Shown here one piece after another: positions 45,929 to 56,636 of a DNA stretch of 64,000 bases. Both the position numbers and the translations under genes were made by a program. The notes under the pieces were generated by a model. The model saw nothing but the letters and a program-made list of their open reading frames with translations. It did not search any database and had not been told where the DNA came from. The stretch's first letter is position 1. Every line of letters begins with the position of its first letter. The stretch covers positions 2,790,001 through 2,854,000 of the forward strand of contig JAFEKX020000001.1 of the NCBI GenBank assembly GCA_016893485.2, in the 5' to 3' direction. The DNA comes from Streptomyces sp. P3 (GTDB lineage: Bacteria; Actinomycetota; Actinomycetes; Streptomycetales; Streptomycetaceae).

Positions 45929-46651
45929 CGGGCCACCGCCTCCAGGGCCTCTTCCAGGGTGAACGCCTTCGCGTACAGGGCCTTCCTGACGATGGAGCCC
46001 TCGACACCGAGCGGGACCAGCTCGGAGATCGCGCGGAGGTCGTCCAGGGAGGACACCCGCCGGAGGCCACGACCGGGGGGTCGGTCGCCGCGCAGACGTT
46101 GCGCAGCAGTTCCAGGTTGGGGCCCTGGAGGGTGCCGTCCTTGGCGATGTCGGTGACCACGTACCGGGCGCAGCCCTCGGCGTTGAGGCGCTCCAGCGTC
46201 TCGTAGAGGTCGCCGCCGTCACGGGTCCAGCCGCGTCCGCGCAGGGTCGTGCCGCGTACGTCGAGGCCGACCGCGATCTTGTCGCCGTGCTCGGCGATGA
46301 CCTTGGCGACCCACTCGGGGGTCTCCAGCGCGGCGGTGCCGAGGTTCACCCGGGTGCAGCCGGTGGCGAGGGCGGCGGCGAGGGTGTCGTCGTCACGGAT
46401 GCCGCCGGACAGCTCGACCTTGATGTCCATGGCGCCGGCGACCTCGGCGATGAGGTTGCGGTTGTCGCCGGTGCCGAACGCGGCGTCCAGGTCGACGAGG
46501 TGCAGCCATTCGGCGCCGGAGCTCTGCCAGGCGAGGGCGGCCTCCAGGGGGAGCCGTAGGAGGTCTCGGTCCCGGACTCGCCGTGGACGAGGCGGATGGC
46601 CTGGCCGTCGCGGACGTCGACGGCGGGGAGGAGTTCGAGCTTCGAAGGCAT
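45925..46651 (-). CDS. priA: Phosphoribosyl isomerase A (bifunctional HisA/TrpF)
   Basis: TIM barrel of about 241 residues. Pieces are [74 protein letters not shown] and [14 protein letters not shown]. In Streptomyces and Mycobacterium this enzyme serves both histidine and tryptophan synthesis; no trpF is present in this window, consistent with that. Breaks near 46555 and 46070. ATG 46651 overlaps the hisH stop. Confidence 0.93.
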
Positions 46652-47297
46652 CAGAGGGTTCCGATCCAGTTGTTCAGCAGCTGCGCCCGGCGTCGCCGGA
46701 CTTCTCTCGGGTGGAACTGGGTGGCCCACAGGGCGCCGTTCTCCACGGCGGCCACGAAGGGCTTGCCGTGCGTCGACCAGGTCACCAGGGGGCGCGCATC
46801 GCCGGGTTCACGACCTCGAGGGTCCAGTCGTGGACGGCGTAGGAGTGCACGAAGTAGAAGCGCGCGTCCGCGTCGAGGCCCGCGAAGAGCTGGGAGCCGG
46901 CCGGGGTGTCGACGGTGTTCCAGCCCATGTGGGGCACGATCTCGGCCTGGAGGGGTTCGACGGAGCCGGGCCACTCGTCCAGGCCCTCGGTCTCGACGCC
47001 GTGCTCGATGCCGCGCGCGAAGAGGATCTGCATGCCGACGCAGATGCCCATCACGGGGCGCCCGCCGGCCAGCCGGCGCCCGACGATCCAGTCGCCGCGC
47101 GCCTCCTTCAGCCCCTGCATGCAGGCGGCGAAGGCGCCGACGCCGGGCACCAGCAGGCCGTCCGCGTTCATGGCCTTGTCGTAGTCACGCGTTATCTCGA
47201 CCTCGGCACCCGCGCGCGCGAGGGCACGCTCGGCGGAACGGACGTTCCCGAAGCCGTAGTCGAAGACGACGACCTTCTTGGCCGCGCTCAACTCCAC
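46651..47297 (-). CDS. hisH: Imidazole glycerol phosphate synthase, glutaminase subunit
   Basis: Class I glutaminase of about 215 residues. The nucleophile Cys is in [13 protein letters not shown]; the His/Glu pair lies in QFHP. It opens [21 protein letters not shown] break near 46790 follows AMRAP. Just after QFHP the sequence reads [13 protein letters not shown] where homologues have EKSGDAGAQLLNN, a local double shift with no net frame change. I choose GTG 47297. Confidence 0.92.
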
Positions 47298-47452
47298 ACC
47301 GCCAACCGCATGACCCCCGCGACCAGACACATCGCCGCGCCGATGGAGACCAGCACGATGAGGCTCGCCGGCATCTTCTGCTTGACGAACGAGTAGACCC
47401 CGCCGAGGAGGAAGAGTCCGACGACGATCAGGAGGCTGGAGAGGCCGGTCAC
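47288..47452 (-). CDS. Small two-helix membrane protein
   Basis: 54 residues: [20 protein letters not shown] is the first helix and [20 protein letters not shown] the second, joined by a basic SFVKQKMP. Its GTG at 47452 overlaps the hisB stop and its end overlaps hisH. Such a gene sits here in other Streptomyces his operons. Function unknown. Confidence 0.75.
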   Translation of the reverse strand: MTGLSSLLIVVGLFLLGGVYSFVKQKMPASLIVLVSIGAAMCLVAGVMRLAVWS

Positions 47453-48042
47453 AGCGCGCCCTTCGTGGAGGGGAGGATGCCGGCCGCGCGCGGGTCGCGC
47501 TCGGAGGCGTAGCGCAGCGCGCGGGCGAGCGCCTTGAACTGGCACTCCACGATGTGGTGTGCGTTGCGCCCGTAGGGCACGTGCACGTGCAGGGCGATCT
47601 GGGCCTGGGCGACGAAGGACTCCAGGATGTGCCGGGTCATCGTGGTGTCGTACTCGCCGATCATCGGCGCCATGTTCTCGGGCTCGGTGTGCACGAGGTA
47701 GGGGCGACCCGACAGGTCGACGGTGACCTGGGCGAGGGACTCGTCCAGCGGGACCGTGCAGTTGCCGAAGCGGTAGATGCCGACCTTGTCGCCGAGCGCC
47801 TGCTTGAAGGCGGCGCCGAGCGCGAGGGCGGTGTCCTCGATGGTGTGGTGCGAGTCGATGTGCAGATCGCCCTCGGTCTTCACGGTGAGGTCGAACAGAC
47901 CGTGCCGGCCGAGCTGGTCGAGCATGTGGTCGTAGAAACCGACCCCGGTCGACACGTCGACCTTGCCGTGCCCGTCGAGGTCGATCTCGACGAGGACCGA
48001 CGTCTCCTTGGTCGTCCGCTCCACGCGTCCTACGCGGTTCAT
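47449..48042 (-). CDS. hisB: Imidazoleglycerol-phosphate dehydratase
   Basis: Intact 197-residue enzyme. The metal-binding repeats are [38 protein letters not shown] and [20 protein letters not shown]. Single-function type, without the phosphatase domain of enterobacteria. ATG 48042 overlaps the hisC stop. Confidence 0.96.
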   Translation of the reverse strand: MNRVGRVERTTKETSVLVEIDLDGHGKVDVSTGVGFYDHMLDQLGRHGLFDLTVKTEGDLHIDSHHTIEDTALALGAAFKQALGDKVGIYRFGNCTVPLDESLAQVTVDLSGRPYLVHTEPENMAPMIGEYDTTMTRHILESFVAQAQIALHVHVPYGRNAHHIVECQFKALARALRYASERDPRAAGILPSTKGAL

Positions 48043-49148
48043 GTGCTCTGCTCCTTCATCAACTCACGGACCGCGTCGAGGAACGCGTCGTTCTCTTCGG
48101 GGGTTCCGGCGGAGACCCGCAGCCACCCCGGGATGCCGTTGTCCCGGACCAGGACGCCCCGGTCGAGGATTGTCTGCCAGGCGGTGTGCGAGTCCGCGAA
48201 CCGGCCGAACTGCACGAAGTTCGCGTCGGACTCGACCACTTCGCACCCGAGGGCACGCAACTCCCTTACCAGCCGGTCCCGTTCACCCTTCAGCTGCTCC
48301 ACGTACCCGAGCAGCGTGTCGGTGTGCTCCAGCGCGGCCAGCGCGGTCGCCTGGGTGACGGCCGACAAGTGGTAGGGCAGCCGTACGAGTTGGACGGCGT
48401 CGACGACCGCCGGGTGCGCGGCGAGATAGCCGAGGCGGAGGCCGGCGGCCCCGAACGCCTTCGACATCGTGCGGGAGACGACGAGATTCGGCCGACCTTC
48501 GAGCAGCGGCAGCAGCGAGTCGCCGTGGCTGAACTCGATGTACGCCTCGTCGACGATCACCATCGACGGCTTGGCGGCCTGCGCCGCCTCGTACAGCGCG
48601 AGGACCGTCTCGGGCGGAACGGCGTTGCCCGTGGGGTTGTTGGGGGTCGTGACGAACACGACGTCGGGCCCGTGCTCCGCGATCCACCGCTCGGCGGCGG
48701 CGAGATCGATCGAGAAGTCCTCGGTGCGCGGCCCGGAGATCCAACCGGTCCCCGTGCCGCGCGCGATGAGCGCGTGCATCGAGTACGACGGCTCGAAGCC
48801 GATCGCGGTACGGCCGGGCCCGCCGAAGGCCTGCAGCAGTTGCTGGATGACCTCGTTGGAGCCGTTGGCCGCCCACACGTTCTCGACGCCGACCCGGTAA
48901 CTCCCGCTCTTCGTCAGGTAGTCGGCCAGCTCGGTGCGCAGTTCGACCGCGTCCCGGTCCGGGTAGCGGTTGAGGTCGCGGGCGGCGTCGCGGACCCGCT
49001 CGGCGATCCGCTCGACCAGTGCCTCGGGCAGCGGGTAGGGGTTCTCGTTGGTGTTCAGCCGTACGGGGACGTCCAACTGCGGCGCTCCGTAGGGGGACTT
49101 GCCGCGCAGCTCGTCCCGTACGGGAAGATCGTCGATTCCGAAGCTCAC
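48039..49148 (-). CDS. hisC: Histidinol-phosphate aminotransferase
   Basis: Intact 369-residue PLP enzyme. The PLP lysine is in [19 protein letters not shown]; other segments are [40 protein letters not shown] and [12 protein letters not shown] 49148 overlaps the hisD stop (GTGA). Confidence 0.96.
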   Translation of the reverse strand: MSFGIDDLPVRDELRGKSPYGAPQLDVPVRLNTNENPYPLPEALVERIAERVRDAARDLNRYPDRDAVELRTELADYLTKSGSYRVGVENVWAANGSNEVIQQLLQAFGGPGRTAIGFEPSYSMHALIARGTGTGWISGPRTEDFSIDLAAAERWIAEHGPDVVFVTTPNNPTGNAVPPETVLALYEAAQAAKPSMVIVDEAYIEFSHGDSLLPLLEGRPNLVVSRTMSKAFGAAGLRLGYLAAHPAVVDAVQLVRLPYHLSAVTQATALAALEHTDTLLGYVEQLKGERDRLVRELRALGCEVVESDANFVQFGRFADSHTAWQTILDRGVLVRDNGIPGWLRVSAGTPEENDAFLDAVRELMKEQST

Positions 49149-50488
49149 TTGCCGGGCACCTTCCCACCACGCGCCATTTGTTCGTCTCCGACAAACCTGG
49201 TTTGACCGCCGCGCCGTGCGCGGGCAGGTCCTCCGCCTCCGCCAGCGTCACGACGTGATGCGCCACGTCGGCGAGGGCGTCGCGGGTGTAGTCGACGATG
49301 TGGATGCCACGCAGGAACGACTGCACGGACAGGCCCGAGGAGTGGCAGGCGCAACCCCGGTCGGCAGTACGTGGTTGGAGCCGGCCGCGTAGTCGCCGAG
49401 CGAGACGGGCGCCCAGGGGCCGACGAAGATCGCGCCCGCGTTCCGCACCCGGTCGGCGACCGCGGCGGCGTCGGCGGTCTGGATCTCCAGGTGCTCGGCG
49501 CCGTACGCGTCGACGACCCGCAGGCCCTCGTCGACGCCGTCGACGAGGACGATCGCGGACTGCCGGCCGGCCAGCGCCGGAGCGATCCGGTCCTCGATGT
49601 GCTTGGTGGCCGCGACCTGCGGTTCGAGTTCCTTCTCGACCGCGTCCGCGAGGGCCACGGAGTCCGTGACCAGGACGGCGGCGGCGAGCGGGTCGTGCTC
49701 GGCCTGGCTGATCAGGTCGGCGGCGACGTGCACCGGGTCGGCGGTGTCGTCGGCGAGGACCGCGATCTCGGTGGGCCCGGCCTCTGTGTCGATGCCGATC
49801 TTGCCGGTGAAGTAGCGCTTGGCGGCGGCGACCCAGATGTTGCCGGGGCCGGTGACCATGTTCGCGGGCGGGCAGGACTCGGTGCCGTGGGCGAACATCG
49901 CGACGGCCTGGGCACCGCCGACGGCGTAGACCTCGTCGACGCCGAGCAGGGCGCAGGCGGCGAGGATCGTCGGGTGCGGCAGCCCGTCGAACTCGGCCTG
50001 CGGCGGCGAGGCGAGCGCGATGGACTGGACCCCGGCCTCCTGGGCCGGGACCACGTTCATGATCACGGACGACGGATAGACGGACCGGCCGCCGGGCGCG
50101 TACAGCCCCACCCGGTCCACCGGCACCCACTTCTCGGTGACCGTGCCGCCGGGCACGACCTCGGTGGTGTGGGTCGTACGGCGCTGCTCGCGGTGGACGA
50201 GCCGGGCGCGCCGGATGGACTCCTCCAGGGCCGCGCGGACCTCCGGGTCGAGCCGCTCCAGCGCGTCACCGAGCGCCTGGACCGGGACCCGCACCTGCTC
50301 CAGGCGTACGCCGTCGAACTTCTCGGCGAAGTCGATCAGCGCCGCGTCGCCCCGATGATGCACGGCCTCGCAGATCGGACGCACCTTCTCCAGGGCGGCC
50401 GAGACGTCGAAGTCGGCTCGGGGCAGCAGGTCGCGCAGGGCGGGTCCCTCGGGAGGGCGTCGCCGCGCAGATCGATTCGGGAGATCAC
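49145..50488 (-). CDS. hisD: Histidinol dehydrogenase
   Basis: About 447 residues; zinc enzyme doing the last two oxidations to histidine. It has [58 protein letters not shown] and [16 protein letters not shown]. Breaks: near 50456, the C4 run 49355-49358, and near 49200, after which it ends [11 protein letters not shown] choose GTG 50488, giving [16 protein letters not shown]. First gene of the his operon. Confidence 0.94.
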
Positions 50489-50528
50489 CCGCCAATTCTC
50501 TCAGACTGAGATCGGGCACCGTTCGCGC

Positions 50529-50545
50529 GTATCAATGGCTGATAC
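50529..50545. promoter_or_regulatory. Inverted repeat upstream of hisD
   Basis: GTATCAATGGCTGATAC: 6-base arms, 5-base spacer, perfect. It is 41 bases upstream of the hisD start in a GC-rich gap, so it stands out as an operator candidate for the his operon or for the divergent gene at 50660. Confidence 0.45.
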
Positions 50546-50659
50546 AGAACGTGGCCGGAACCCGGAAGATCCCCTTCACGTCTAGTGTTCCGGGCGTCAC
50601 GGAGCGGGCATGAACAGCCTGTGCGAAACCCGTGAGTAGTTGAGAGGGATGGAAGAGCA

Positions 50660-52237
50660 GTGACCGAGGGTGCCGGCATCCGCGCGGGGGATCTGCCGGA
50701 CGATCTGACCGCCGCCGAGGCCGGTATGTGGCAGGCCTTCCGCAATGGCAGCGTGTACGACCTGAGCAGCGGCGACACGGTCGTCGACGATCCGCACGGC
50801 GGGCATCCGTGGGGCCCGGAGCGGACGGTGCGGGCCCGCATCGTGTGCTGGCTGCTCCTGGACGGCCCGCCCCCGCTGTCGGGCCGCGTGGCCTCCCTGA
50901 AGCTCACCGGAGTGCAGATCAGCGGCGTCCTGGACCTCGCGGGCGGCACGGTCGCGCCGTACGTCGAGCTGAAGGGCTGCCGTTTCGAGCGCGAGGTGCT
51001 GCTGCCGGAGGCCCGCTTCCAGACCTTGCGGCTGGTGGACTGCTCGGTGCCGCGTCTGGAGGCGGCCCGGGTGCACACGGAGGGTGACCTGCATCTGCCT
51101 CGCTGCCGCTTCCACAACGGGGTGCGGCTGACCGACGCGCACATCGGCACCGATCTGCTGCTGAACCAGGCGATCGTCTACCGGGACCGCAGCGGGCGTT
51201 CGATCGCCGCCGATGGCATGACCGTAGGACAGGATCTGCAGGCCGAACTCCTGGAATCACACGGTGAGTTGAGTCTGCGCAGCGCCAAGGTGGGCGTCTC
51301 GCTGAGCCTGCGCGGCGCCCGGCTGGCCAACCCGTACACCCGACTCGCCCTGAACGCACCGCAGTTGACCGTGGGCCGCACCCTGTATCTGACCCCGGCC
51401 GGTGTCGGCGGTCCCTGGCTGAGCGGTACGACTCCCGCGCGCGGGACCCGCATTCAGCGTTTCGCGTGCCAGGGCGGGGTGCGGCTGGACGACGGCCGGT
51501 TCGGGGACGCGGTGGACCTGGAGCGGGCCCGGTTCACGTTCACGGACGACCAGGAGCTGTCGCTGCTCCGCATCCAGACGCCCGAGCTGCGCTTCCTCGG
51601 GGAGCAGCCGCAGCGCGGCAAGGTGGTGCTGTCGGGGGCGCGGATCGTCAACCTCGTCGACCGGTCGAGCAGCTGGCCGGGTCCCGGCAACCTGCACATG
51701 GGCGGCTTCGCGTACGAGAACCTCGTACCGCAGGGCCCGTTCCCGCTGGACTCCCGTCTCGACTGGGTGGCGGCGGCGACCCCGGAGTACAACCCGGAGC
51801 CGTACGAGCGCCTCGCGACCGTGCTGCGGAACGCCGGGGAGGACGAGGACGCGCGCGAGGTGCTGCTCGCCAAGCAGCGCAGGCGCCGGGAGAGTCTGCC
51901 GGTCGCGGCCAAGGTGTGGGGGTTCGTGCAGGACTGGACGGTCGCCTACGGGTACCGGCCGGGCCGGGCCGCCGTGTGGATGGCGGTGCTGTGGGCGGCG
52001 AGTTCGCTGGCCTTCGCGCACGCCGACCACGCGCCGGTGAACGCGAACGGGCATCCGCCGTGGAGCCCCGCGCTGTTCGCGCTGGACCTGCTGCTGCCGG
52101 TGATCGACCTGGGGCAGGCGGGCCAGTGGCAGCTGCACGGCGGCTGGCAGTGGCTGTCGGTGGCGCTGATCCTGCTGGGGTGGATCCTGGCGACGACGGT
52201 CGCGGCGGGCGCCACACGGCTGCTCAGACGCGGCTAG
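50660..52237 (+). CDS. Membrane protein with beta-helix-like N-terminal domain (annotated in Streptomyces as membrane-associated oxidoreductase)
   Basis: Intact 525 residues. Residues about 70-330 form short repeats such as ISGVLDLAGGTVAPYVELKG, CRFEREVLLPEARF and TLRLVDCSV, typical of a right-handed beta-helix (pentapeptide-like). A charged helix (AREVLLAKQRRRRESLP) precedes two or three membrane helices at the C-terminus. I see no cofactor motif, so the oxidoreductase label is unsupported. GTG 50660 starts the frame. Function unknown. Confidence 0.72.
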   Translation: MTEGAGIRAGDLPDDLTAAEAGMWQAFRNGSVYDLSSGDTVVDDPHGGHPWGPERTVRARIVCWLLLDGPPPLSGRVASLKLTGVQISGVLDLAGGTVAPYVELKGCRFEREVLLPEARFQTLRLVDCSVPRLEAARVHTEGDLHLPRCRFHNGVRLTDAHIGTDLLLNQAIVYRDRSGRSIAADGMTVGQDLQAELLESHGELSLRSAKVGVSLSLRGARLANPYTRLALNAPQLTVGRTLYLTPAGVGGPWLSGTTPARGTRIQRFACQGGVRLDDGRFGDAVDLERARFTFTDDQELSLLRIQTPELRFLGEQPQRGKVVLSGARIVNLVDRSSSWPGPGNLHMGGFAYENLVPQGPFPLDSRLDWVAAATPEYNPEPYERLATVLRNAGEDEDAREVLLAKQRRRRESLPVAAKVWGFVQDWTVAYGYRPGRAAVWMAVLWAASSLAFAHADHAPVNANGHPPWSPALFALDLLLPVIDLGQAGQWQLHGGWQWLSVALILLGWILATTVAAGATRLLRRG

Positions 52238-52291
52238 GAGCCTCCGGAACCCGCGCGCACAGCGCTCGGACAGGTGAGCAACAGTCACCTT

Positions 52292-52321
52292 TTGCCTGCC
52301 CTTGACCGAAGTGCGTACAAC
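52292..52321 (+). promoter_or_regulatory. Possible sigma-HrdB promoter
   Basis: TTGCCT (52292-52297), 18 bases, TACAAC (52316-52321), upstream of the gene starting at 52374. Hexamers and spacing are plausible for a vegetative promoter; no other support. Confidence 0.35.
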
Positions 52322-52373
52322 TTTCAGCGGGGAGGCCAATCGGTCTGGCGCACTCCGGTTCCGCGGACTTTCA

Positions 52374-53506
52374 ATGGTCGACACCATGGCTCTGCTGCGC
52401 GCGTTCATCCGCACCGCCCGGATGGCAAGGAACACCTCGCGGCTCGCCGCCGGACTGCCGGCCGACGACGAGGTCCTCCTCGACGCGCCCGACGACCGGC
52501 TCGGCCCCGCGCTGGTCGGGGCCGGCCGCGGCGAGTACGGCCCGGCGGCCGAGCTGCTGGCCGCGACCCGTGCCACCGCCGGCTGGGAGGACCGCGACCG
52601 CTACACGCGCCGGCTCGCCGCGTTCGCCCGCTCCCGCCCCGAGTGGCTCGCGGACTGGCGCGCCGCCGCCCCGCGCGACCCGGACGCGCTGCTGGTCGAG
52701 GCGCAGCTCGCGGTGGACCGCTGCTGGGAGTCGCCGGCCCGCGCCGAGCTGCTGCGCGAGCTGAGCCCGCTGATCACGGCGGCGGCCGGGGCCGAGCCGC
52801 GCGACCCGGTGCCGTGGCGGATCGCCCTGGACCACGCGCGGGGCACACACGCCGGGCACGCCGAGTTCGAACGCCTGTGGGGCGAGGCGGTCCGCCGCTC
52901 CCCCGCACCACTACGGCTGCCATGTGGCCGCCCTCCAGTACCTGTCGGCGGCCTGCTGCGCGCAGTGGGGCGACACACCCCACACCGCCCGCTGCTCCCA
53001 CCGCGAGTGCCTCGACTTCGCCGAACCGGCCGCGCAGGACGCCCTTCCCGGCTCGCTCGTCCAGGCCCTCCCGGTCCGCGCGGCCTTCGCCTGCCTGACC
53101 GACGGCTGCGCTCCCACGGTCCCCGCGCCCGCCTGGACGCGGCGGCCGACCTCGCCATCACGCTCTCGGCCACCTACGCGGCGGCCGACCCGTGGCCTGC
53201 CGAGGTCCGCAACCTCCTCACCTACGTCCTGATCCGCCTCGAACGCTGGACGGACGCGCTGGACCAGCTCCGCCTGATAGGCCCGTACGCCACGTCGTTC
53301 CCCTGGGACCGGCTCTCCGACGACCCGCTGGGCCAGTTCCTCGAAGTCCGGGACGGCGTACGGATCGCGGTGGCCTCCGGCATCCCCTCGGCGGCCCGAT
53401 TCCGCCCGCTCTGCAGGCGATTCCGACCCAGCCGTGGGCGTTCGAGGACGCCCCCGGGTATCCACGGAGTGAGCACCGCGGTCGTGCGCGCTCCGGCGAC
53501 CATTAG
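52374..53506 (+). CDS. Hypothetical helical protein
   Basis: About 377 residues. It opens MVDTMALLRAFIRTARMARN, then helical, tetratricopeptide-like stretches rich in Ala, Arg and Trp, with the segment AALQYLSAACCAQWGDTPH and a later YVLIRLERWTDALDQLRLIG. Tail ALQAIPTQPWAFEDAPGYP. Breaks near 52900, 53110 and 53390. ATG 52374 or 52386. I do not recognise the family. It lies 11 bases ahead of the LON-domain gene, so they are probably co-transcribed. Confidence 0.6.
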
Positions 53507-53517
53507 GCTTTTGCGCC

Positions 53518-54259
53518 GTGACCACCGTCCGGCTGCCGCTCTTCCCCTGAACTCCGTTCTGTTCCCGGGGCTCGTGCTTCCTCTGAACATTTTCGAGGAG
53601 CGCTATCGCGCCATGATGCGCGATCTGCTCAAGACCCTGAGGAGGAATCGCGCCGATTCGCCGTCGTGGCCATCCGCGACGGCCACGAGGTGGCGTCCAC
53701 CGCCCCGGGCATGCCCGACCAGACGGCCGTGCCCGAACGCGGGCCCGCGGCCGGCTTCGGCCCCGACCCGCTCAAGTCCTTCCACTCGGTGGGCTGCGTC
53801 GCCGACGCGGCCACGATCCGGGAGCGTGCCGACGGCAGCTTCGAGGTGCTGGCGACGGGCACGACCCGGATGCGGCTGCTCTCCGTCGACGCCTCCGGCC
53901 CGTTCCTCACGGCCGAGCTGGAGGAGCTGCCCGAGGAGAAGGGCGACGAGGCGGGCGCGCTCGCCGAGGGCGTGCTACGCGCGTTCCGCCAGTACCAGAA
54001 GCGCCTGGCGGGCGCCCGCGAACGCACCCTGTCGACGGGCGAGGCCGAACTCCCGGACGAACCGGCTGTCGTCTCCTACCTCGTCGCAGCGGCGATGATG
54101 CTCGACACGGCGACCAAACAACGCCTCCTCCAGGCCCCCGACACCGCCTCCCGCCTGCGCGACGAACTGAAACTCCTTCGCTCCGAGACGGCCATCATCC
54201 GTAATCTGCCGTCCCTACCGGCAGCGGACCTGACCCGAGGCCCGACCAGCCTGAACTGA
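53518..54259 (+). CDS. LON-substrate-binding-domain protein
   Basis: About 248 residues with the N-terminal domain of Lon but no ATPase or protease parts. It has LPLFPLNSVLFPGLVLPLNI, FEERYRAMMRDLL, GCVADAATIRERADGSFEVL and RMRLLSVD. Two slips, at 53544-53547 and near 53637, split the start. Such single-domain proteins are common in actinobacteria; their partner is not known. Confidence 0.84.
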
Positions 54260-54274
54260 CGCGGGAGTCCCCTG

Positions 54275-54771
54275 ATGGCCAAGAAGCAGAAACAGCAACA
54301 GTCGGGCGGCACCCCGGCGACGGTCGCGCTGACGGCCGCGGGAGTGCCGTACGAACTCCACGCCTACGACCACGACCCCGCCCACCCGTCCTACGGCGAG
54401 GAGGCGGCCGAGGCGATGGGCGTCTCTCCCGACCGCGTCTTCAAGACCCTGGTGGCGGACGTCGACGGCACCCTCACGGTCGCCGTGGTCCCGGTGGCGG
54501 GCCAGCTGGACCTGAAGGCCCTCGCGTCGGCGGTGGGCGGCAAACGCGCCACGATGGCCGACCCGACCCTCGCCGAACGCACCACCGGCTACGTCCGCGG
54601 CGGCATCTCCCCTGGGCCAGCGCAAAAACTCCGCACAGTCCTCGACGACTCCGCCACCGCCCACCCCACCATCTGCGTCTCGGCCGGCCGCCGCGGCCTG
54701 GAGGTGGAACTCTCCCCAAGGACCTCACAAGCCTCACGGAGGCGGTACTGGCGCCCATCGGCCGTGCGTGA
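54275..54771 (+). CDS. YbaK/ProX-type Cys-tRNA(Pro) deacylase
   Basis: About 165 residues. It has TPATVALTAAGVPYELHAYD, FKTLVADVDGTLTVAVVPV and ATMADPTLAERTTGYVRGGI, with the catalytic Lys in VFKTLV. Removes cysteine wrongly attached to tRNA-Pro. Breaks near 54612 and 54717. ATG 54275 with GGGAG; 15 bases after the LON-domain gene. Confidence 0.85.
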
Positions 54772-54812
54772 CCCCTCGACGCGACCCCTGTCCTCGGTTA
54801 AGCACAGAGGAC

Positions 54813-54887
54813 ATGTCGAAGAAAACGAGGAAACGAAAGTGGCGCATCCGAAAACACCGCGCCAACCACGGCCGCAAGCCGGCATAG
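54813..54887 (+). CDS. 24-residue basic protein, ribosomal-protein-like
   Basis: ATG 54813, preceded by AGAGG at four bases. The protein is MSKKTRKRKWRIRKHRANHG plus RKPA: about half is Lys or Arg. Size and composition resemble tiny actinobacterial ribosomal or ribosome-associated proteins. It is too short for standard gene callers. Homology was not tested. Confidence 0.6.
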   Translation: MSKKTRKRKWRIRKHRANHGRKPA

Positions 54888-54904
54888 CCACCTGAGCTCC
54901 TCAA

Positions 54905-55000
54905 CACCGGCCGGCTTCTCAGCCCTTCCGGCGTTTGAGGACGAGGCCCCTTCAAGGCCGAAGCGGGGGTCTGGGGCGGCAGCCCCGGGGACGGGACGGG
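54905..55000 (+). repeat. Streptomyces intergenic repeat
   Basis: Contains CCGGCGTTTGAGGACGAGG, then GGTCTGGGGCGGCAGCCCC. I recognise this combination as a common dispersed intergenic element in Streptomyces. It fills most of the gap between the small basic gene and the convergent membrane gene. Confidence 0.7.
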
Positions 55001-55006
55001 CAGGGG

Positions 55007-55030
55007 CGGCGGGGGCGAAAAATCCCGCCG
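55007..55030. terminator. Hairpin between convergent genes
   Basis: CGGCGGG pairs with CCCGCCG over a 10-base loop that on the minus strand holds a run of five T. It lies 16 bases after the stop of the minus-strand membrane gene. Confidence 0.6.
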
Positions 55031-55045
55031 CACCCACCACCCGCG

Positions 55046-55774
55046 TCAAGCCGTCGGAGCCCCGTACCCGTCCTGGGAACCGGCCCCTGCTGCAGATACA
55101 CCGGCTCAGGATCCCGAGGCCCGAACAACGACGTAAGCCCCAGATGAACGACGAGCGCAGCCACCGGCCAGGCCAGCAACGCCCCCTTCGCCCCCAACTT
55201 CAGCGGCGCAGAGAACGTAACCCCTTACCCACAGCCTTGGCATGCGCGAGCACGTCCTTCGTGGGCCCGAACCACACCCCCAGCCGCCACGCGATGAACG
55301 ACGCGAGCAGCCCACCCAGGGTCAGCGCGGCGACGAGCGGCACTCCCCCACGCCGCCGCAGCAAAAAGACGACGAGCGCGCTGACGACCCCGAAGGCGAC
55401 GGCGAGGAGAGTGAACGTTCCGTCCACCCCCACGGCCTGCTCCCCTCGGAATCCTTGAGGTAGACGACCCAGCTCTTGTCGACGACGTCCCCGACGAGCG
55501 GCACATGCGGCGCCAGCCACCACCACAGCACCCCGAGCAGCACCCCACCGACCGCCGAGGCGACGGTGACGACGACGGCCTCGATCACTTCGGTCTTCCA
55601 GCCGGGCCCGTCCTGATCGGACTGTCCGACGGACGAGTCCTGCGGGCCGTACGAGGAATATCCGGCACCGGGCGTGCCAGGGTCACCCTGGTGGTCCGGG
55701 TCACCCGGCGGCTGCCACGGCTCGTGCGAGGACTGGTCACGCGGCGGCGGGGGCGGAGTCAGCGGTGCGGTCAC
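55046..55774 (-). CDS. Hypothetical membrane protein (possibly DUF2567)
   Basis: About 243 residues. A Pro/Gly/Gln-rich soluble start (TAPLTPPPPPRDQSSHEPWQ) leads to four membrane helices: AVVVTVASAVGGVLLGVLW, LLAVAFGVVSALVVFLL, LVAALTLGGLLASFIAW and GALLAWPVAALVVHLGL. Breaks near 55445, 55220 and 55072; it ends QDGYGAPTA. It precedes no other minus-strand gene. The DUF2567 match is from memory and uncertain. Confidence 0.65.
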
Positions 55775-55808
55775 GATGCCATCGTGCCAGGCCCCGCTGT
55801 GCGGCGCG

Positions 55809-56636
55809 TCACCGGACGGCGGCCCGACGGTACGCCCAGGTCGCCACGGCCAGCGATACGACCCCGACCCCGGCGCATACGGCGAGGTCACCGAGGACGA
55901 GCGCCCAGTCCGGATGCGCCCCGAACGTCTGCGCGAACGCCTCCACGCCGTACGTCGAGGGCACCAGATCCCGCAGGAACCGCACCGCCTCCGGCATCCG
56001 GTCAGCGGGCAGGACACCCAGCAACAGGGCCGCCGACATGCCCAACTGCCCGAGCAGCGTGGCGAGTTCGGGCCGAGGCGCGAGCAGACCCAGGGCGGCC
56101 CCGAGCCCGGCGAGCGCGGCCCCGGCGAGCGGGATCACCGCCGCCAGGACCCAGATGTTCCCCATCGGCAGCCCGAACAGCACGCACCCGAAGAAGGCGG
56201 TCAGCGCGGTCCCGGGCACGGTGAAGGAGGCGTACGCCCCCGCCGCGCCGAGCACCACGGCCGCGGGCGGCACCGGCAGGGTGGCGTAGTGGTCGAGCCC
56301 GCCGCTGCCACGCAGCTGCCCGAAGTACTGGGCGAGGAGGTTGAGCCCGACATAGGCGACGACGAGCACGGACGAGCCGGCGACCACGAACTGGGCGTCG
56401 TGACTGCCGCCGTCGACGACCCCGCGCATCATGATCAGGATGCCGACCGACTGGAAGGTCGCCACGAACAGCAGCGGGATCCGCGCGACCCGCGCCCGGG
56501 ACAGCTGTGCCCGGTACACGGCGGCCATGGACGGCCACAGCCTGGCCTTCGGCCCCAGCTCGGCCGCGCCCGAGGCGGTGGCCTCCGGCACGGCCAGGGG
56601 ACCGCTCGGCAGAACATCGGCGGATACGACACTCAC
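55809..56636 (-). CDS. ABC transporter permease
   Basis: About 275 residues, ABC-2 type, six helices (for example IPLLFVATFQSVGILIMMRG, FVVAGSSVLVVAYVGLNLLA and TALTAFFGCVLFGLPMG). Start GTG 56636 (VSVVSADVLP) has GAGGAG upstream. An ATG at 56734 overlapping the ATPase stop could be the true start if one base is missing near 56637, adding a 33-residue repeat-bearing segment. Pairs with the upstream ATPase as an exporter. Confidence 0.82.
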   Translation of the reverse strand: MSVVSADVLPSGPLAVPEATASGAAELGPKARLWPSMAAVYRAQLSRARVARIPLLFVATFQSVGILIMMRGVVDGGSHDAQFVVAGSSVLVVAYVGLNLLAQYFGQLRGSGGLDHYATLPVPPAAVVLGAAGAYASFTVPGTALTAFFGCVLFGLPMGNIWVLAAVIPLAGAALAGLGAALGLLAPRPELATLLGQLGMSAALLLGVLPADRMPEAVRFLRDLVPSTYGVEAFAQTFGAHPDWALVLGDLAVCAGVGVVSLAVATWAYRRAAVR

